Shown piece after piece: positions 35,017 through 48,082 of a DNA stretch of 64,000 nucleotides (position 1 is the first letter of the stretch; each line of letters opens with the position of its first letter). A program made the position numbers and the translations under genes. The notes under the pieces were generated by a model. That model did not search any database and was not told the origin of the DNA. It saw only the letters and a program-made list of their open reading frames with translations. Source of the DNA: Simmondsia chinensis. Lineage: Eukaryota; Streptophyta; Magnoliopsida; Caryophyllales; Simmondsiaceae. The stretch is from contig JAGTTD010000011.1 in assembly GCA_018398585.1 (NCBI GenBank), positions 34,530,164 through 34,594,163 on the forward strand. Direction: 5' to 3'.

Positions 35017-35372
35017 GTAAATTACACATTAATTTCATAAGATTTAGTATATTAATTTTATTATATCTACAACTTTTAAAATAGTATTTTAGCTTAAAAT
35101 TTATACATATTTAATAAAATAATCTAAACAGTAGTTATCTAAATGTATGAAATCGACCTTCATCCAACCTCCCTTGATTAGTAATGTCACAACACAATAT
35201 GTGTGTGAGATGACGGGAATATCTAGGAGATAGTTGGTTTACTAAAAAAAAGCGGCAAGTTTTCATATATCTTATCAAATATATGTAACTTTTGGATGAA
35301 TAAATTATTTCATAAAATTTGTGGATAAAAGAAATAATGTTTCAGACGTCATGGCACTAATATGTAATTTAT
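35017..35372. mobile_element. Decayed MITE with AT-rich arms
   Basis: GGTAAATTACACATTAATTT at the left is mirrored by the complement of ACTAATATGTAATTTATA at the right. Internal ACAACTTTTAAAATAG and TATATGTAACTTTTGG blocks are also in mirrored order. No clean target duplication. Confidence 0.4.
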
Positions 35373-36228
35373 ATTTTTATAATTTAATAATTTTTATTAT
35401 ATATATTATCTATTTAATTATGTATTTATATTACGTAAATAAAATGGTAAATTTCATGTCAGTACTTTAAAGTTTGGTGTACTATTTTTTTTGAACACTG
35501 TGTACTAATTTTTAGTCCATAAATTTTATAAAATAATATATAATCTAAAAGTTACATTTTTTAATTAATAAACTAGTCAAAACGACAGCATGTAATTATG
35601 TAAAATGGCTCTCTCGTCCAACTTTTTTTATTAACTGTGCTACAACATTGGGATCCATGTAGATGTGAGAATAATGAGGGAATTGTGGATTTACCAACAA
35701 ATGATAATAAGTTTTATACCATTTCACACCTTTATTTTGATTATTTTATTAAATATGTATAACTTTTGAACCATAATATTATTTTATAAAGTTTGTGAAA
35801 AAAATTAATACATCAAAATTTTTTAACACAATACGTATAATTTAGGATATTAATATTAATTAATATACATAATATATGGAAAAGATAATGTACTTTGGAA
35901 ATCAGTTTTGATAAAGATTTAAAAAAATGAAAGGGATGTGGCCAATAAGTCTTGCACTTTTGGCCACGTTGGATAGCTTAAGTGTCAAAGGATATGCATT
36001 CATAGCGACATCAATCTTAACCTGATAAACAAATAAACCAAATTCTGCAAATAAAAAAAATATTTAAAAGATGATTGATGATTAATTTTTTATCATAACT
36101 TATGAATAATTAGTCCTCGGATCAACTCCCACACGCTAATTAATTTTATTATTATAAGGATTTATCTAACATGTACCAAAAGGGTACGCACATATTATTG
36201 GTTACAGTATAATAGTCTTCTATTTTGA

Positions 36229-36416
36229 TAATGGATTTTTCTAGCATGTGCCCTAGGAATATTTATTGCACTAAATTCTTGCATTTTATTGGTTCATATA
36301 AAAATAATAATATTTTTTCTTTTTAATATTTGAATGATTTAATAAAAATTTAATAAATACAAGTGCAATAAATATTCCTTAACATGTGCCCTAAAATTAT
36401 AATTTAAGAAAATCCT
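36229..36416. mobile_element. Short MITE, about 190 bp
   Basis: The left GGATTTTTCTAGCATGTGCC and AGGAATATTTATTGCACT blocks recur inverted at the right as AGTGCAATAAATATTCCT and TAAGAAAATCC. A related end is seen at 36565-36640, suggesting a second, broken copy. Confidence 0.5.
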
Positions 36417-38159
36417 TCACATGGTATAGAAAATCCGTTTGATGATATCAAGATATTACTATTATAATTTTATAAAATTATATGTGATATCTTTAAATTA
36501 AAATACAGTGCATTAATTATGAATTTAATTTTCAATAAAAATTAATTAAAAAATCAAAAAATAATTAAACTAAATGCAATAAATATACCTTAATTAACAC
36601 ATGTCATTTGGCCATATTTTAGAAAATTCTTATTATAATAACTTCGATTCTTGATATCATTTTGTTTTTAAACAATACTTCAATACTAAAGCGTTGTTTG
36701 TTTATTAGAGAGTACCACGAGAATTTAGAATTTATTGGAATTAAGTATCTACTATCTTGTTTAATTATCATAAAATTTGCTTAATATGAAAAGTGAAAAT
36801 TATATGGAAGTTTCTGTTAGTTTGATACACGAAAATAAACTTATCTGGGAGAACTATATATATTTTAATTCTTAAAAGTTTTATTTCTTATCTAGGCAAT
36901 CAAACATAAATACATTTTTTAATGAGAACTAAATAGCTTTTTTAAGATTAATAAAAGCAAAATACGTTATATTTAAAACTCAATTATGATTGTTTCATTT
37001 TCCATGTACCACTTTTTTTTAAAATCAAATTATTACATCAAGTAATTTTCATATGCAATAATTTTTTTAAACTTATCGATTTTCTATAATTAACATAATA
37101 CATGGATGCTAACCCTAATTACATTAGAGAAATAAACAAATCAAAAGAACTAAAAAACGAGCAGCGGAGGAATCTATGGCCGTATTGTGATTAAAATTAG
37201 GTTACGAAGAAATCAACTGCATGAAATGCCTATCTTTAGCGGTCCAAGATAAAATTTTCTTCTCTATGGATATGTAAAAAAATTAACGCTATTTAATATA
37301 AAAGAACTTTCTCCACGATGTATTATAATCATTTAATTAAATACAATATCTAAATTTAAACTTAAACCCTCACTTATAAATTATAAAATAATACTCAACA
37401 ACCCTTATGCATTGGCCAATTTCACATAGAAGTTGTATCACTGATCGACCATACATCTTTTTAGACCTATGACGTCATATCCGATTAAATGTCCTCTCAT
37501 TTTCTTATTAAAAGTAATAGCTTATCATATACTGCACAATAATACGTTTAATTACATTTTAAATAGTTTATAATAACCGACTTTACTAGAAATAAAAACG
37601 TAGTAGGACACTCTTAGTATTTGTCATTACAAAAATAAAAATACTTTTGATGATCAATCCATACTTTAACAATATAAAAGAAAATATTTATTATAACCAT
37701 ATTATTAATTTGCATTTATACTTTAAATAACTTGGTGGAAATTGTTCATTCATCCTGACGTTTTCGTTCTCCAAAAAGTTGATATCAGTGTGTTTTTAGG
37801 TGTTTTTAAATTTTAGAATCATTTTTTTTTGTTTTGCTTTTTTCCACTTTTACAGTCTTTCTAGGCTCCGTGTTGGTAAGTTCGCCGACTTTTATTAAGA
37901 GTCTTCCCTCTATTTATAAGAAAAAAAAATTTGAATATATTAACAACCTAGTACAGCGCCAAAGAAAACCCATTTCCCTTTTTTTTCTTTCGTCACTTTC
38001 AATTTAATGTGTTTTCAGGTGTCTTTAGATTTTATAATCTTTTTTTTTGCGTTGCTTTTAGTGTTTGCAACTCAATTTAAATTGATTTTGCAGTTCTCAT
38101 TTATAATAGTTTCTTATGTTTTATATTACAATAAAACTCAAAGTTATTAATCAGGTTAT

Positions 38160-38670
38160 TTATATTGACATTTTTAGAAATAATAAAAAGGACCATAACC
38201 TTTTTGAACTATTAAAAGGGCTCATAAGTATTTTTCATATTAATGAAAAGACCCCTAAATTTTTGTCGCATTAATAAAAAATTCCATCTCCGACATGATA
38301 ATGTCAATTTTAGTCGACATATCTGGCATAACAGCTGTGGTTTTATTAATATTACAGTAGAATGATAAAAGTACTAACAATATTTTGAAACAAATTAAGC
38401 GAAAATATATATCTTCTACATAATATAATATCTCGAATTTCGTGTTTATAAAGTAAAAATAAAGGTATTGAAGGGTACTTAAGGTCATTTTTTGTAGTAG
38501 CAATAAAAAGCAATTGTCACGTCAGCTCTGTCGATAAACAATGACGTTATTACACTTGTGAGGGGACTTTTTATTAATACATCAAAAACTTAGGGGCTTT
38601 TTTAATAATTCAAAAAGGTCAGGGTTCTTTTTATTATTTTAAAAAACGTTGGGGGTACTAAAATGTAAAT
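38160..38670. mobile_element. MITE with about 90-bp inverted arms
   Basis: The left arm (AATAATAAAAAGGACCATAA, CCTTTTTGAACTATTAAAAG) is mirrored by the right arm (CTTTTTTAATAATTCAAAAA, GGTCAGGGTTCTTTTTATTA). Each arm repeats an AAAAAG...CCCCTAA unit. Long arms suggest a MULE-type non-autonomous element. Boundaries are approximate. Confidence 0.6.
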
Positions 38671-38905
38671 AATTCTTACTAATACCAACATTACTTACAT
38701 ACTATGTCAAATTAGTCATATGATCGAGTTGGACTTACGTTAATAATAAAAAAATTTATTGACACAACCCAATATAGATCCACATATTGACTCAATTGAA
38801 TCAATCAATGACTAACATCAATGATATTTTGTTGATATAATTAAAAGTACAAGAATTAAATTGACATATTGAGATAAGCACATAAACTTTGGTGTAATAT
38901 TGGAT

Positions 38906-39085
38906 TTGCCTTAGTGGTAGGAGACAAGTTAAGGAAGAGAATGTTGTTTTAGCCCAAAATGTCTGGAGTTCGATTTTTCTTTTGAATCTCTTCCTAAGGA
39001 ATCATTAACTTAACTGGCTCCTGTGCCATGTGGGTCCCCACATAGGCCGGGGTTTACCGGATAATCAGGTTACTCGTTAGCAAAA
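38906..39085 (+). mobile_element. Possible tRNA-derived SINE
   Basis: An A-box-like TTGCCTTAGTGGTAGGAG is followed about 55 bases later by a B-box-like GGAGTTCGATTT, and then by a GTGGGTCCCCACATAGGCCG tail. The spacing fits an internal Pol III promoter. No target duplication established. Confidence 0.35.
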
Positions 39086-39539
39086 TATTTATAAAATTAA
39101 TTTTTTTATATTTTAATTTTATTTAATATAAATAACTATTCTGAATTAAAAAAAAATTTAAAACTAATTTAAAATAAATTTTGAAATATTACACTAACAA
39201 AGTAAATAACTCGTGAAAAATGTAAAGCCAATCAAATTAGAGGAGTTTGAAATGACTATATCCGGAAATTAAAATTTGAAAATGCATAATACCCACATAA
39301 AAACTCCAGAAAAAAAAAAAAAAAAACTAAAATCCCCTCTCTTTGTGACCGAACGTTTTTCTCGATCCAGCAGGGCAATCTCACCCGCACGATGCCATTG
39401 CTTTCCACGTGTCAAAATCTTAAACCCCGCAAAGTCGAAGAACAGGTCCAATGGTGGGTTAAACCTTACCGGGTATAGCCGGTGGATGGGAGGCTTTTAC
39501 CGGTAGGGCCGGTGGGAGGGGTCAATGGTATAAGAGCAG

Positions 39540-39835
39540 GGGTTTAAGCATCAAAGTTGGGTGGTTTTTGGAGGGTTTTGATGATCGAAAGGGGATAGAG
39601 AAGAGAGAGAGAGAGAGAGAGGATGAGATAAAGGTGAGAATTTTGAGAGGGAAAAAGGGTAAAATTGAAATCAATTTTATAGTGAGTGGCAGAATTATGG
39701 ATCCCAATTGGAAGATTTGAAGAAAGATCGATTCTTTATTGTTTTTTAATTCCTTCTTCGAGATCGCCGACGCTTGTTTGATCTTACAATTCCACTGGAA
39801 TTTGGGTTTTAGGGTTTCGATTTGGGGGTTGTCAG
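39540..39835 (+). promoter_or_regulatory. Promoter side and non-coding first exon of the telomere-binding gene
   Basis: A GGTATAAGAG motif near 39527-39536 may be the TATA region. It precedes a (GA)n leader (39604-39622), common in plant 5' UTRs. A good donor GTCAG|GTGAG occurs at 39835/39836, and an acceptor (TTCAG|GTCC) at 41101 precedes the ATG at 41160. The first intron would therefore be 39836-41101. Inferred only from signals. Confidence 0.5.
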
Positions 39836-41159
39836 GTGAGAAAAATCGAATTTAGGGTATAATTTTGTTCCAAATTTCATGTTGCTATTGCAATTAAGTG
39901 AAGGTTTGATTTTTTATGGGTGTTTGGGTCTTTGAATTTTGACACTTTTGTGTGTTTGATCTCTGACAATGAGTTTGATCTGATGGTTGAATAGATGGGT
40001 TTTTGCAAACTTTGAAGATTGGGGATGTTTTCTGTGTTTTGGATAAGATAATGAAGATATGGTCCCTTTCTTATGGCCTACAAATTGCTTTGATCTCTCC
40101 ATTTTGATGTATTTTAAATCCTTTTTTTGATATATTTGACATAAATTATGCTAATTTCTGAGGCTGGAACCCTTGAATTGAACGGTAACTGTTCAAGGGG
40201 TTTAGGTTAGGCACTGTTCATAGATGTTTGAACTGGGCTGATTTCTTAAGGGTTTTAGATCACAGTGCCACCCTTTAGCCTAAACCCATAGTCATTCACC
40301 CTTTGTTTCTCGTGGCGCAATATTTATTTTTTTTGTCCAAAAACTTAATTCTTCTGTCAAGTTTCATGATTACATCGTTTATTGGTGGCTGAATTATATC
40401 CTTTTTTTGATCATTATGCAATTTAATCCGATTTCTCGTTTGTTGGGTTAATAATTTCAACGAATCTGAGAAGGTTGTATGAGATGAAATGGTTTTGTCT
40501 GATTGAAATAACAGCAGTGATGTTGATGATGGGTAATGGTGCCTCCCAGATGTCTTATTTATTGCTTGATCGCTTTTATCTCTAGAGTTTTCGCCTTTGG
40601 GTGAACCCGAGAACATCCTTTAAAGTTGATTCCTTCACTTCAGTTCTTTTGGTGTCAGGACATTTATCTGTAAATTGCGTGAAACTTCATTTCTTTCCAA
40701 CTTTTCCTTTTTCTGTGGATCATGATTTAAACGTAATTGGTGGGTGTATGGTAGATCAGAGTTCATGTTTAAATTTTGGATCTTTTAATTCCATCTTTGT
40801 CAATCTACCATATGATATGACTGGAAAAAAGCAGCAGTTCATCTATTTTTATGTTTTCTAGATCTGCATCAATAATGCCTTTTAAACTTTCTACAATTGG
40901 CACCATGTACCACGTTCGTTGTCTTTATGAAATTCATGGTTTGTGTTATGTCACCAGTTGGATAACATTTATGTCCCCTGAAGGCACAAACTTTCACACG
41001 TAATTTACATCATAAGTTACATTCTTTCTCTCTTAGTAATGTTCCTTTTTCGACCAAAAAAATTTACCTTATAAGTTATTCTATTGTATATCTTGATTCA
41101 GGTCCTATAATACCAATACTCTCCTAGATTGAAGAGTCCTTGGGTATGTTCTCCACGAT

Positions 41160-44100
41160 ATGCAGTTGCACAAGAGGTTAGACTATGGATTCAGCGGCTA
41201 TCATGTTCCTTCTATTCCGAAAGCTGCAAGGTCTGCCAGGGTAAATTCATTTCCATCACTGGGCATTCATCGTTCTTTGCTCTTTTTTCATGCCTAATTA
41301 CTGATTCGAGCTTTTGATTTTTTGTGTCCAATCAAATTCTCATATCTAAATTTAGAGGAAGGGCCCGATCCAAAAGAAAGGTGAGGATGATCGAATGCAT
41401 GCTTTTGATCTACTAGCTTCTATAGCTGGAAAATTATTGCTTGAAGGAGAAAATTCTCCTAATGCAGCAAATACATCTGATCGAATAGGCCATTCTGTAT
41501 GTGCTTGCGATGCTGACGAGAAAAAGGAAAATGACGAGGGTGTGTCGGTGAAATCTTGTCCCTGTGATCAGGGAAGTTCTGGGATTATCTCACTTGCACC
41601 AGCACCGGGCTCTCGAGATCAGCACAAGCATTGCAGCTTCAAGGAAAAAATTGGCTCTCCACATGATGACTGTTCTGCACTTGCTCCGGTCATCACCCCT
41701 TCTAAATGCTTGGAGAAGGGGCGTTCTCTTGAGAAGGCTGTCGGGAATGATGATAAGAGTGAATTTAGTAGTCACCCAACTAAGTTAGAAGGATTCTCTT
41801 CTGGTATAACTGAATCTTGTCTTCCAAAACTCGAGGAGCATTTTAAGGAGCAGGTGCTATCTCAGCCAGTTAATCACAAAGAGATATCATTTGGTACTGA
41901 GACTGACAGTCGCAACTCGGAGGACCCACATTTGTCCAACAGCAAACCTACCATAGTACTGACCTCAGATATAGCAAAAGCATCTTTGGACAAAGGCCAC
42001 TGTCCGCATGGTGCTTTTTCCCCGTGTAGGGACAACGTAAAAGTAGTTTGTAGAGATGATGACGAAAACTCTTCCCACTGTAACCAACCTAGCTCAACAA
42101 TGAAGACAACTAGGTCAACTGCATGTATCGGTGATCGGAGATTAAGGAAATTATTGTCGTCCAAGTATTGGAAAGTAGCTCCAAAACCAAAGGATGGAGA
42201 TCTTTCAGATACCGGTAAGTGATTTATTCTCGTCCACATAGTTCTCCATGAGTTTTCTTTGGACCATTATTATCTTCATTATGATTGTCTCAATAATAGT
42301 AGAATTTATGGTGCTTCTGGTTGTAGAAATGCAGCCTGTTTATGATCACAGGAAAAATGGTTATAAACGTCAAAGGTCCCAGAGGATCTATCCTTTCAAG
42401 AAGAGAAAGTACTTCCATTGTAGTTCAGTACCACATTCTGATGACTGTAAGCCTGTATATAAGTCACCTGAGAAGGCTACTGATGCTACCGCCTCTCGTT
42501 TTGGCGCTATGGAGCATGCGGGTATGTTTTTGGCCTTCACATTGTTCTAATATCTGTTGTGAGTTTGACCTTTCACTAACGGTACATCATCTTGCAGCCA
42601 ATGGCACATCATCCTCAGTAACTGGCCAGAATATGTCCTTCCATTCTGGAGAGCCGCATGGTACGATATTACTTGATGGAAAGATTCTTATGTCCTATTT
42701 GGTCTCGGTTGAGCTCTGTACTCAATGAGTTTCTCATACGAGATATCTTTCATTTTACTCAGTAAAGGTTAGAATCAAGTCCATTCGGGTGCCAGAACTC
42801 TTCATTGAGGTACCAGAGACCGCAACTATTGGTTCTCTGAAGGTAGATGATTTTACATTCTGATTACACAGACATGAATATGAATGACAGAATGACACAG
42901 CCGGATACTTACATTCGTATTCCTGTAATTTAGAAGACACATTGCTCAAGCAATTTTTGATCGTTAGTGCATTATTATGAGATATTAGCATAAGAGTTAT
43001 TTTTTAATGTTTTGTCCATGAAAATGCATTCTTATGCTTACTTTTCAACAGAGGACTGTGACGGAAGCTGTGACTACATTGCTTGGAGGTGGATTGCATG
43101 TTGGAGTACTTCTTCAGGGGAAGAAGATTAGAGATGATAATAAGACACTGTTGCAATCTGGTATTTGTCGCAATAACAAAGTAGATGCTTTGGGTTTCAC
43201 CCTGGATCTGAAACCTTTACAAGCGTATCCTGCTGTGTGTTCTGAAGATCACTCCCTTTTGCTTTCTAGTGATGTCTCTGAGCCTTTGTCGAAGTAAGTT
43301 GCTAAATTTATTGCCCTAACCATACTCATAGTAACCTTATATTAAGGATTTATGCGATCCTAAGCAATTGGTTGAAGTGGTTAAAGACTTAGCACTTTAT
43401 GGACCATTAGATTTAGGGTTTGAGTCATATCATTACATGCAGATAGTTCTTTAGGGCCATTGGGCGTGTAAGCCCCAGTTTACCTTATTGTACTTGGAGA
43501 AATTTCTGACTGGGTAGTTTGTATAGACATTAGTTGAAGTGCGCGTTAGCTGACTCAAACACCCAGTTACCGGAAAAGATTATTTGCTTTCCATGCAACG
43601 ATTGATATGTTAGTTCACCTAATGTTGATTTACTCAGTTTATTTCTTCATTTTCTTTTGTTGGCGTTTGGGGCCTAAAACTTGTTGTCTCACATACCTTT
43701 ATACTCCAAATTCATGTTTTCAGGTGTCCACCAGCACAGAGTATAATTCATCATGACACTTCTCATGCTTTGAATGATCATCCGGTGCCTAGTGTGGGTA
43801 ATCTCATAGAAAGTGATCATGATTCGGCACCATCTCCTACTGAAATCTCCACTGAGAAAAGTACTGTTGATTCCAGAGCTTTGGTTACAGTTCCTGAAGG
43901 GACTCCCGAGGCTCTCGCTGTTGTGCCAGCTCAGCGAAAATCTAAGCCATCTGAGATGGCACAACGTAGAATTCGTCGACCTTTCTCTGTTTCTGAAGTT
44001 GAAGCGCTTGTGCAAGCCGTTGAAAGACTTGGTACTGGCAGGTGCGTTTCTTCAAATCCAACTCTCTTATTCATACTTATGCAGACGAGTCTAGCGATTC

Positions 44101-45572
44101 CATAACCAAACATTAACGTAAGCATGCCTTTTTTTCGATAACTGGGTTGTCTAGATTAGGACTCAGTTGAAGGGTAAAAATCCTAGACCTAATACGTCAT
44201 AATGCGTCAGGTTCAAATTTCTTATTACTTGCCGACCCCCTGTACGTACTTGTTTGCGTTGTTTATTCGGTTCGATGTACAATTTTCCTAATATACTTTC
44301 TTTAGACTTAGCATGGGTCTTCTTCTGTAGGTGGAGGGATGTCAAACTGCGAGCTTTTGATAATGTGAAGCATAGAACATATGTAGATTTGAAGGTAAGG
44401 AATTCACTTTACCAAATCAGCCATTATTTTCTGTTGTTGTAGTTGCTATGAGGGATCTGATCTTTGACATCTTTTTGAAGGTTGTTGCGTCTTTTCAGAT
44501 TCCTTGTTTTATTTATACTCCAAATCTAATCATTAGGTGGACCTTCTGATCTGGACCTATAAAAAGCATAGTCTAGTTATTAATATATTTTTATGTAATA
44601 GTTGGTACAGCAAATTGTTGCTTGTATTACTCGGCAATCATTGGGAATTCTTTATAGATATGTATTTTCATCTTGCGTGAGGAATCTCTTGAATTTAGTT
44701 CCACACCATTTGCATTTGATATGTATCTTCACCCTTTTATATTCGTTCATTTTTTTTTAGGGTAATGTAAAAGAAGGCAAGGTTTGGTTGCATAAGAAAC
44801 GACCTTGTTTCGTTAGAGATTAGTAATGATATGATAGGAGACATCATCGAGCCAGCAAATAGCTTAGATCATTGTTTTTTAATAGTCACATAACAACGAG
44901 TTTTTCGCTTTTCCCCCTCTTTTGGCTGATATTCGTGTGATGAGTGTAAAATCATTGCTGAACCTTCACGTAATAGCTTAAGTTGTTAGGATAAGCTGAT
45001 TTCTTAACATGGGATCAGAGCCTATTCGATTAAGAGGTTGCTAATTTGATTCCCAAAAGCTCCCATTCTCAATATAAGATCTTGGTTTTGAGGATCGTTT
45101 TCTCCCTTCAGTTGTTTGAGCTGTTGGATTTGGTGTAGCGGTTAGGCTACCGACCCTTAAGCATGAGGTCTGGATTCAGGCTCGTTTTCCCCACCCTCGG
45201 TTGTTGGTGACCCGTATTAGGACGATGTTGTACTCCTTACCATCTTAAAGAAAGAAGGAAAAAAAAAAGGGATGAAACAAACTTTGAGTTTCTATACTCC
45301 AAACCCAATGGCCCTTGTGCAATGATACATGTTAAGAGTACAAAATCATTTTTAAACCTTCATATGATAACTCGGTACTTTTGAAATAGATAGTTTCTTG
45401 ACGGTTGGGTTGATTGGAGCAGGATAAGTGGAAGACACTGGTGCACACGGCGAGAATATCGCCGCAGCAAAGAAGGGGAGAGCCAGTTCCCCAAGAGCTC
45501 TTAGACAGGGTCCTCACTGCTCATGCTTTCTGGTCTCAACAAGGTAAACAACACCAACTCAAACAGCAATAA
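41160..45572 (+). CDS. Telomere repeat-binding protein (plant TRP/TBP type)
   Basis: Nuclear protein expected to bind double-stranded telomere repeats. Nine coding exons: 41160-41240, 41356-42214, 42327-42521, 42598-42660, 42763-42842, 43052-43293, 43724-44041, 44331-44394 and 45423-45572. Borders are GT-AG and phases are consistent, totalling 684 codons (683 residues). The start MQLHKRLDYGFSGYHVPSIP and MHAFDLLASIAGKLLLEGEN are family signatures. A ubiquitin-like region follows in exons 5-6 (VKVRIKSIRVPELFIEVPET to VDALGFTLDL). The C-terminal telobox Myb is split over exons 7-9: RRPFSVSEVEALVQAVERLG, TGRWRDVKLRAFDNVKHRTY, and VDLKDKWKTLVHT, with the plant-specific extension (RISPQQRRGEPVPQELLDRV). 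The last 9 codons after WSQQ read from a possible donor (AAG|GTAAAC), so an extra 3' exon cannot be excluded. No lesion seen. Confidence 0.94.
43356..43500 (+). mobile_element. Possible tRNA-derived SINE in intron 6 of the telomere-binding gene
   Basis: GGTTGAAGTGGTTAAAGACT (A-box-like) and GGGTTTGAGTCAT (B-box-like) are about 40 bases apart, followed by a GTGTAAGCCCCAGTTTACC tail. No target duplication established. Confidence 0.3.
45126..45247 (+). mobile_element. Possible tRNA-derived SINE in intron 8 of the telomere-binding gene
   Basis: GGTGTAGCGGTTAGGCTACC (A-box-like) and GGTCTGGATTCAGGCTC (B-box-like) are spaced as in tRNA-derived SINEs. A GTTGGTGACCCGTATTAGG tail follows. No target duplication established. 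Confidence 0.35.
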
Positions 45573-46285
45573 CAATCTCACCCTTGCCTTCTTCTTTGAT
45601 TCTGAAGCTGGTGCAGGCTCATCTCTTATATTATATAATATGACATGAAAATTTAATTTCTTACTTTGACATTATATTATGATGAATAAAATCAATGATG
45701 ACTACGACGACGACGTAGATGTTGTATAAAAAATAGTAGTGACAGGGAGGGAGACAGGAAAAGCTCCCTCAGGATTGGCGGTCTTGTTATATGTAATTTG
45801 ATCGCGGTAGTCGATGTGGGGATTCATGTAAATAGGGGTTCGGGAACGGAATAAGAAGGGCATTGATGCGTCAAAAACCGAATATTATGTCATTGATGTA
45901 AAGTAAAATTTGCCCTGTGACTTGATTTGGTTCATTTGAAGACTAATGTAAATGTATGTGTATGTGATTGGAAGGAAACATATATGTAGCTTAAAAGGAT
46001 TGCTTTAATTGTCTCATTTCTCTCCTTATTTGTGATTCAAACTTAAGAATTAATACCTAGAAAGGTGGTCTTTTTTTCTTTTTTTTTTTTTTTTTAATTT
46101 TACGAGTTGTTGGAATTGTTTTTGTCAGGTGAAAATTATTATTGTCATGACAATGATGTAATTTACAAAGAATAATAGCAATGAGTTTATTCTGATAATA
46201 ATAAGTTTGTCTCGACAGTAACATTATCCCACTGGGAATAATTGTTGAGCATGGAGATGGAATATTCTCAAAGGCCATCTCTATC

Positions 46286-46718
46286 GAGCCAATGCCCAAA
46301 ATAACACAAAATAAAAAACATTTCTTAAACTAGCTTTTTAAGAAAAATATTTTCCAAAATGGTATCTATATCATCATTTAACTTTTTTATTTACTTTTTT
46401 TACTTTCTTATTTTATTTTTAATGTATTTATAATTTTTTAAATTTATAGTACTTTTTAAATCACAACAAATAAATTAAAATAAATTATTTATTAAATATT
46501 TAGAATAAATTTGTCTACAAATAATTTTACATAAAATTTAATAAATAATATAGTTTAATTTATTTATTATAATAAATAAAATATTATAAATTTAAAAATT
46601 TATAAATGTGTAAAAAAATAAAAAAATGATGACATGTATGTCATTTGGGAAAATATTTTTTTAAAAAAAGTTAGTTTAGAAAATATTTTTTATTTTGTGT
46701 TATTTTGGGCAGTGGCTC
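46286..46718. mobile_element. MULE-type MITE, 433 bp, complete
   Basis: A perfect 9-bp target duplication ATCTCTATC (46277-46285; 46719-46727) flanks inverted ends of about 75 bp: GAGCCAATGCCCAAAATAAC on the left, mirrored by TATTTTGGGCAGTGGCTC on the right. The interior is AT-rich without coding capacity. A 9-bp duplication with long terminal repeats is characteristic of Mutator-like elements. Confidence 0.92.
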
Positions 46719-48027
46719 ATCTCTATCAATAGTTGTCAAATTGCGTCATTTTCCACCAAAAAAAAAAAAAAGCGACTTCATCTTTATTTGATAATATGTT
46801 AGGATTGGAATAAATTTTTAATTATTTTTATTTTAGTTAAAAAGATTACCTATCTTTACTCTAGAGAAGTAGCACGATGTTTATTCGATATTTAATTTCT
46901 TATTCTAAGACGCAAGTTTTCTAGTTGATTGAGTACCTATTTTGTTCCGTATCAGTTTAGGGATTAAATTTTCTTTTAAACATAATTTTATAAGTTATTA
47001 TTTATAATTTAAAAAAATATTATTGAGTTTATTTATTGTGTAGCAAGTTGTGCTACATTATTATCATCGTTTTCGAATAACAATAATTGTTGTTGATCGT
47101 GTGGCTAAGCTTGCAGGGACTGTCTCTTTCTTCACTTGCTTGTTTCCCAATCACGTCTTTATCCCTCTTCACTTTTAAAAAGGTCCTCGGATTTTCGTCA
47201 CCATATGAATTATATCTTAAAATATTATTAAGTTACGAAGAATATGTTATTACTAGAATAATTTTATGATATATTGTTATTATTATTTACAATTAATGTC
47301 ATTACTTAGATAATAACTTGTTCTACTTTGGTGATGATACTCTAAAACATAGTACGTAATTATTTTTCTTCAATTTATTTACGTATTTATAAGGATATTC
47401 TTACTCTGGGCATCAATTGTCTTAGAAAATAACTCCAAGTGTCATTTATTGCTACATCTGATGGTAATCTTATTTTTTCTAAAATTTTTGAACTAATAAT
47501 TTAAAAAAATCGAAAGTCAATACTTACAATCGATCATGTGAATGCTAAAAGTAACAATTCGAGTGAGGCTCCCGTTATGTCAAAAGTGCCAATGTGACGT
47601 ACAAAGATAAATTGCATTTTGCCTACTATGGCGGGATTAGTAAGCATTATGCTGTGGAAGTATTTCTTTTTTGTTTTAAATTTTATTGTATTTATATTTT
47701 TGTTTTTGGGTTTTAGAGGAACAAACTTGTAAGATTTTTCAAAAAATAAGAGCCAAAAAAGTGAATAGTTTTTATTAAATACATGTTACTTTTTATTTTT
47801 CTAAAAATTATAAAATAGTGAACTAAAAGTGATAACGACGGGTTCAAAATAAATGTATTCTTTGCACTGATAAAAAAATGTTCAATTTGCAAAACTATAC
47901 AATGGCCGGTAACTTTGTATAGTATGTATTACTTACGGAGTATGAATTGCAAGTTTCGAAAAGGATACAAAATATTATATATTTTCAAGAAAAGAATGAA
48001 AAGGAATAAATGAAGTTTTAGAATATA

Positions 48028-48082
48028 CAATAACAACAACAACAACAGTTCCAGTGCCTTGCGGCTCCCGCATAACGCAGGG
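48028..48082 (-). mobile_element. 55-bp retroposon 3'-end insertion with perfect 21-bp duplication
   Basis: The flanks are identical over 21 bp (48007-48027; 48083-48103, starting TAAATGAAGTTTTAG). The insert is an (AAC)n tail plus AGTGCCTTGCGGCTCCCGC and ATAACGCAGGG, the terminal part of the shared LINE/SINE 3' domain on the minus strand. Confidence 0.9.

Larger units (their letters stand above)
32790..39500. other. Long AT-rich gene-free stretch
   Basis: No ORF here carries a recognisable domain. It holds decayed inverted-repeat elements (35017-35372, 36229-36416, 38160-38670), a possible SINE (38906-39085) and low-complexity tracts. A GC-richer, CCCGTTGCCC-containing patch at 34830-34990 resembles a promoter or 5' UTR, but no gene follows it on either strand. 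Confidence 0.5.

Noticed and set aside
41874..42239. 121-codon minus-strand ORF
   Set aside because: Antisense of exon 2 of the telomere repeat-binding gene.
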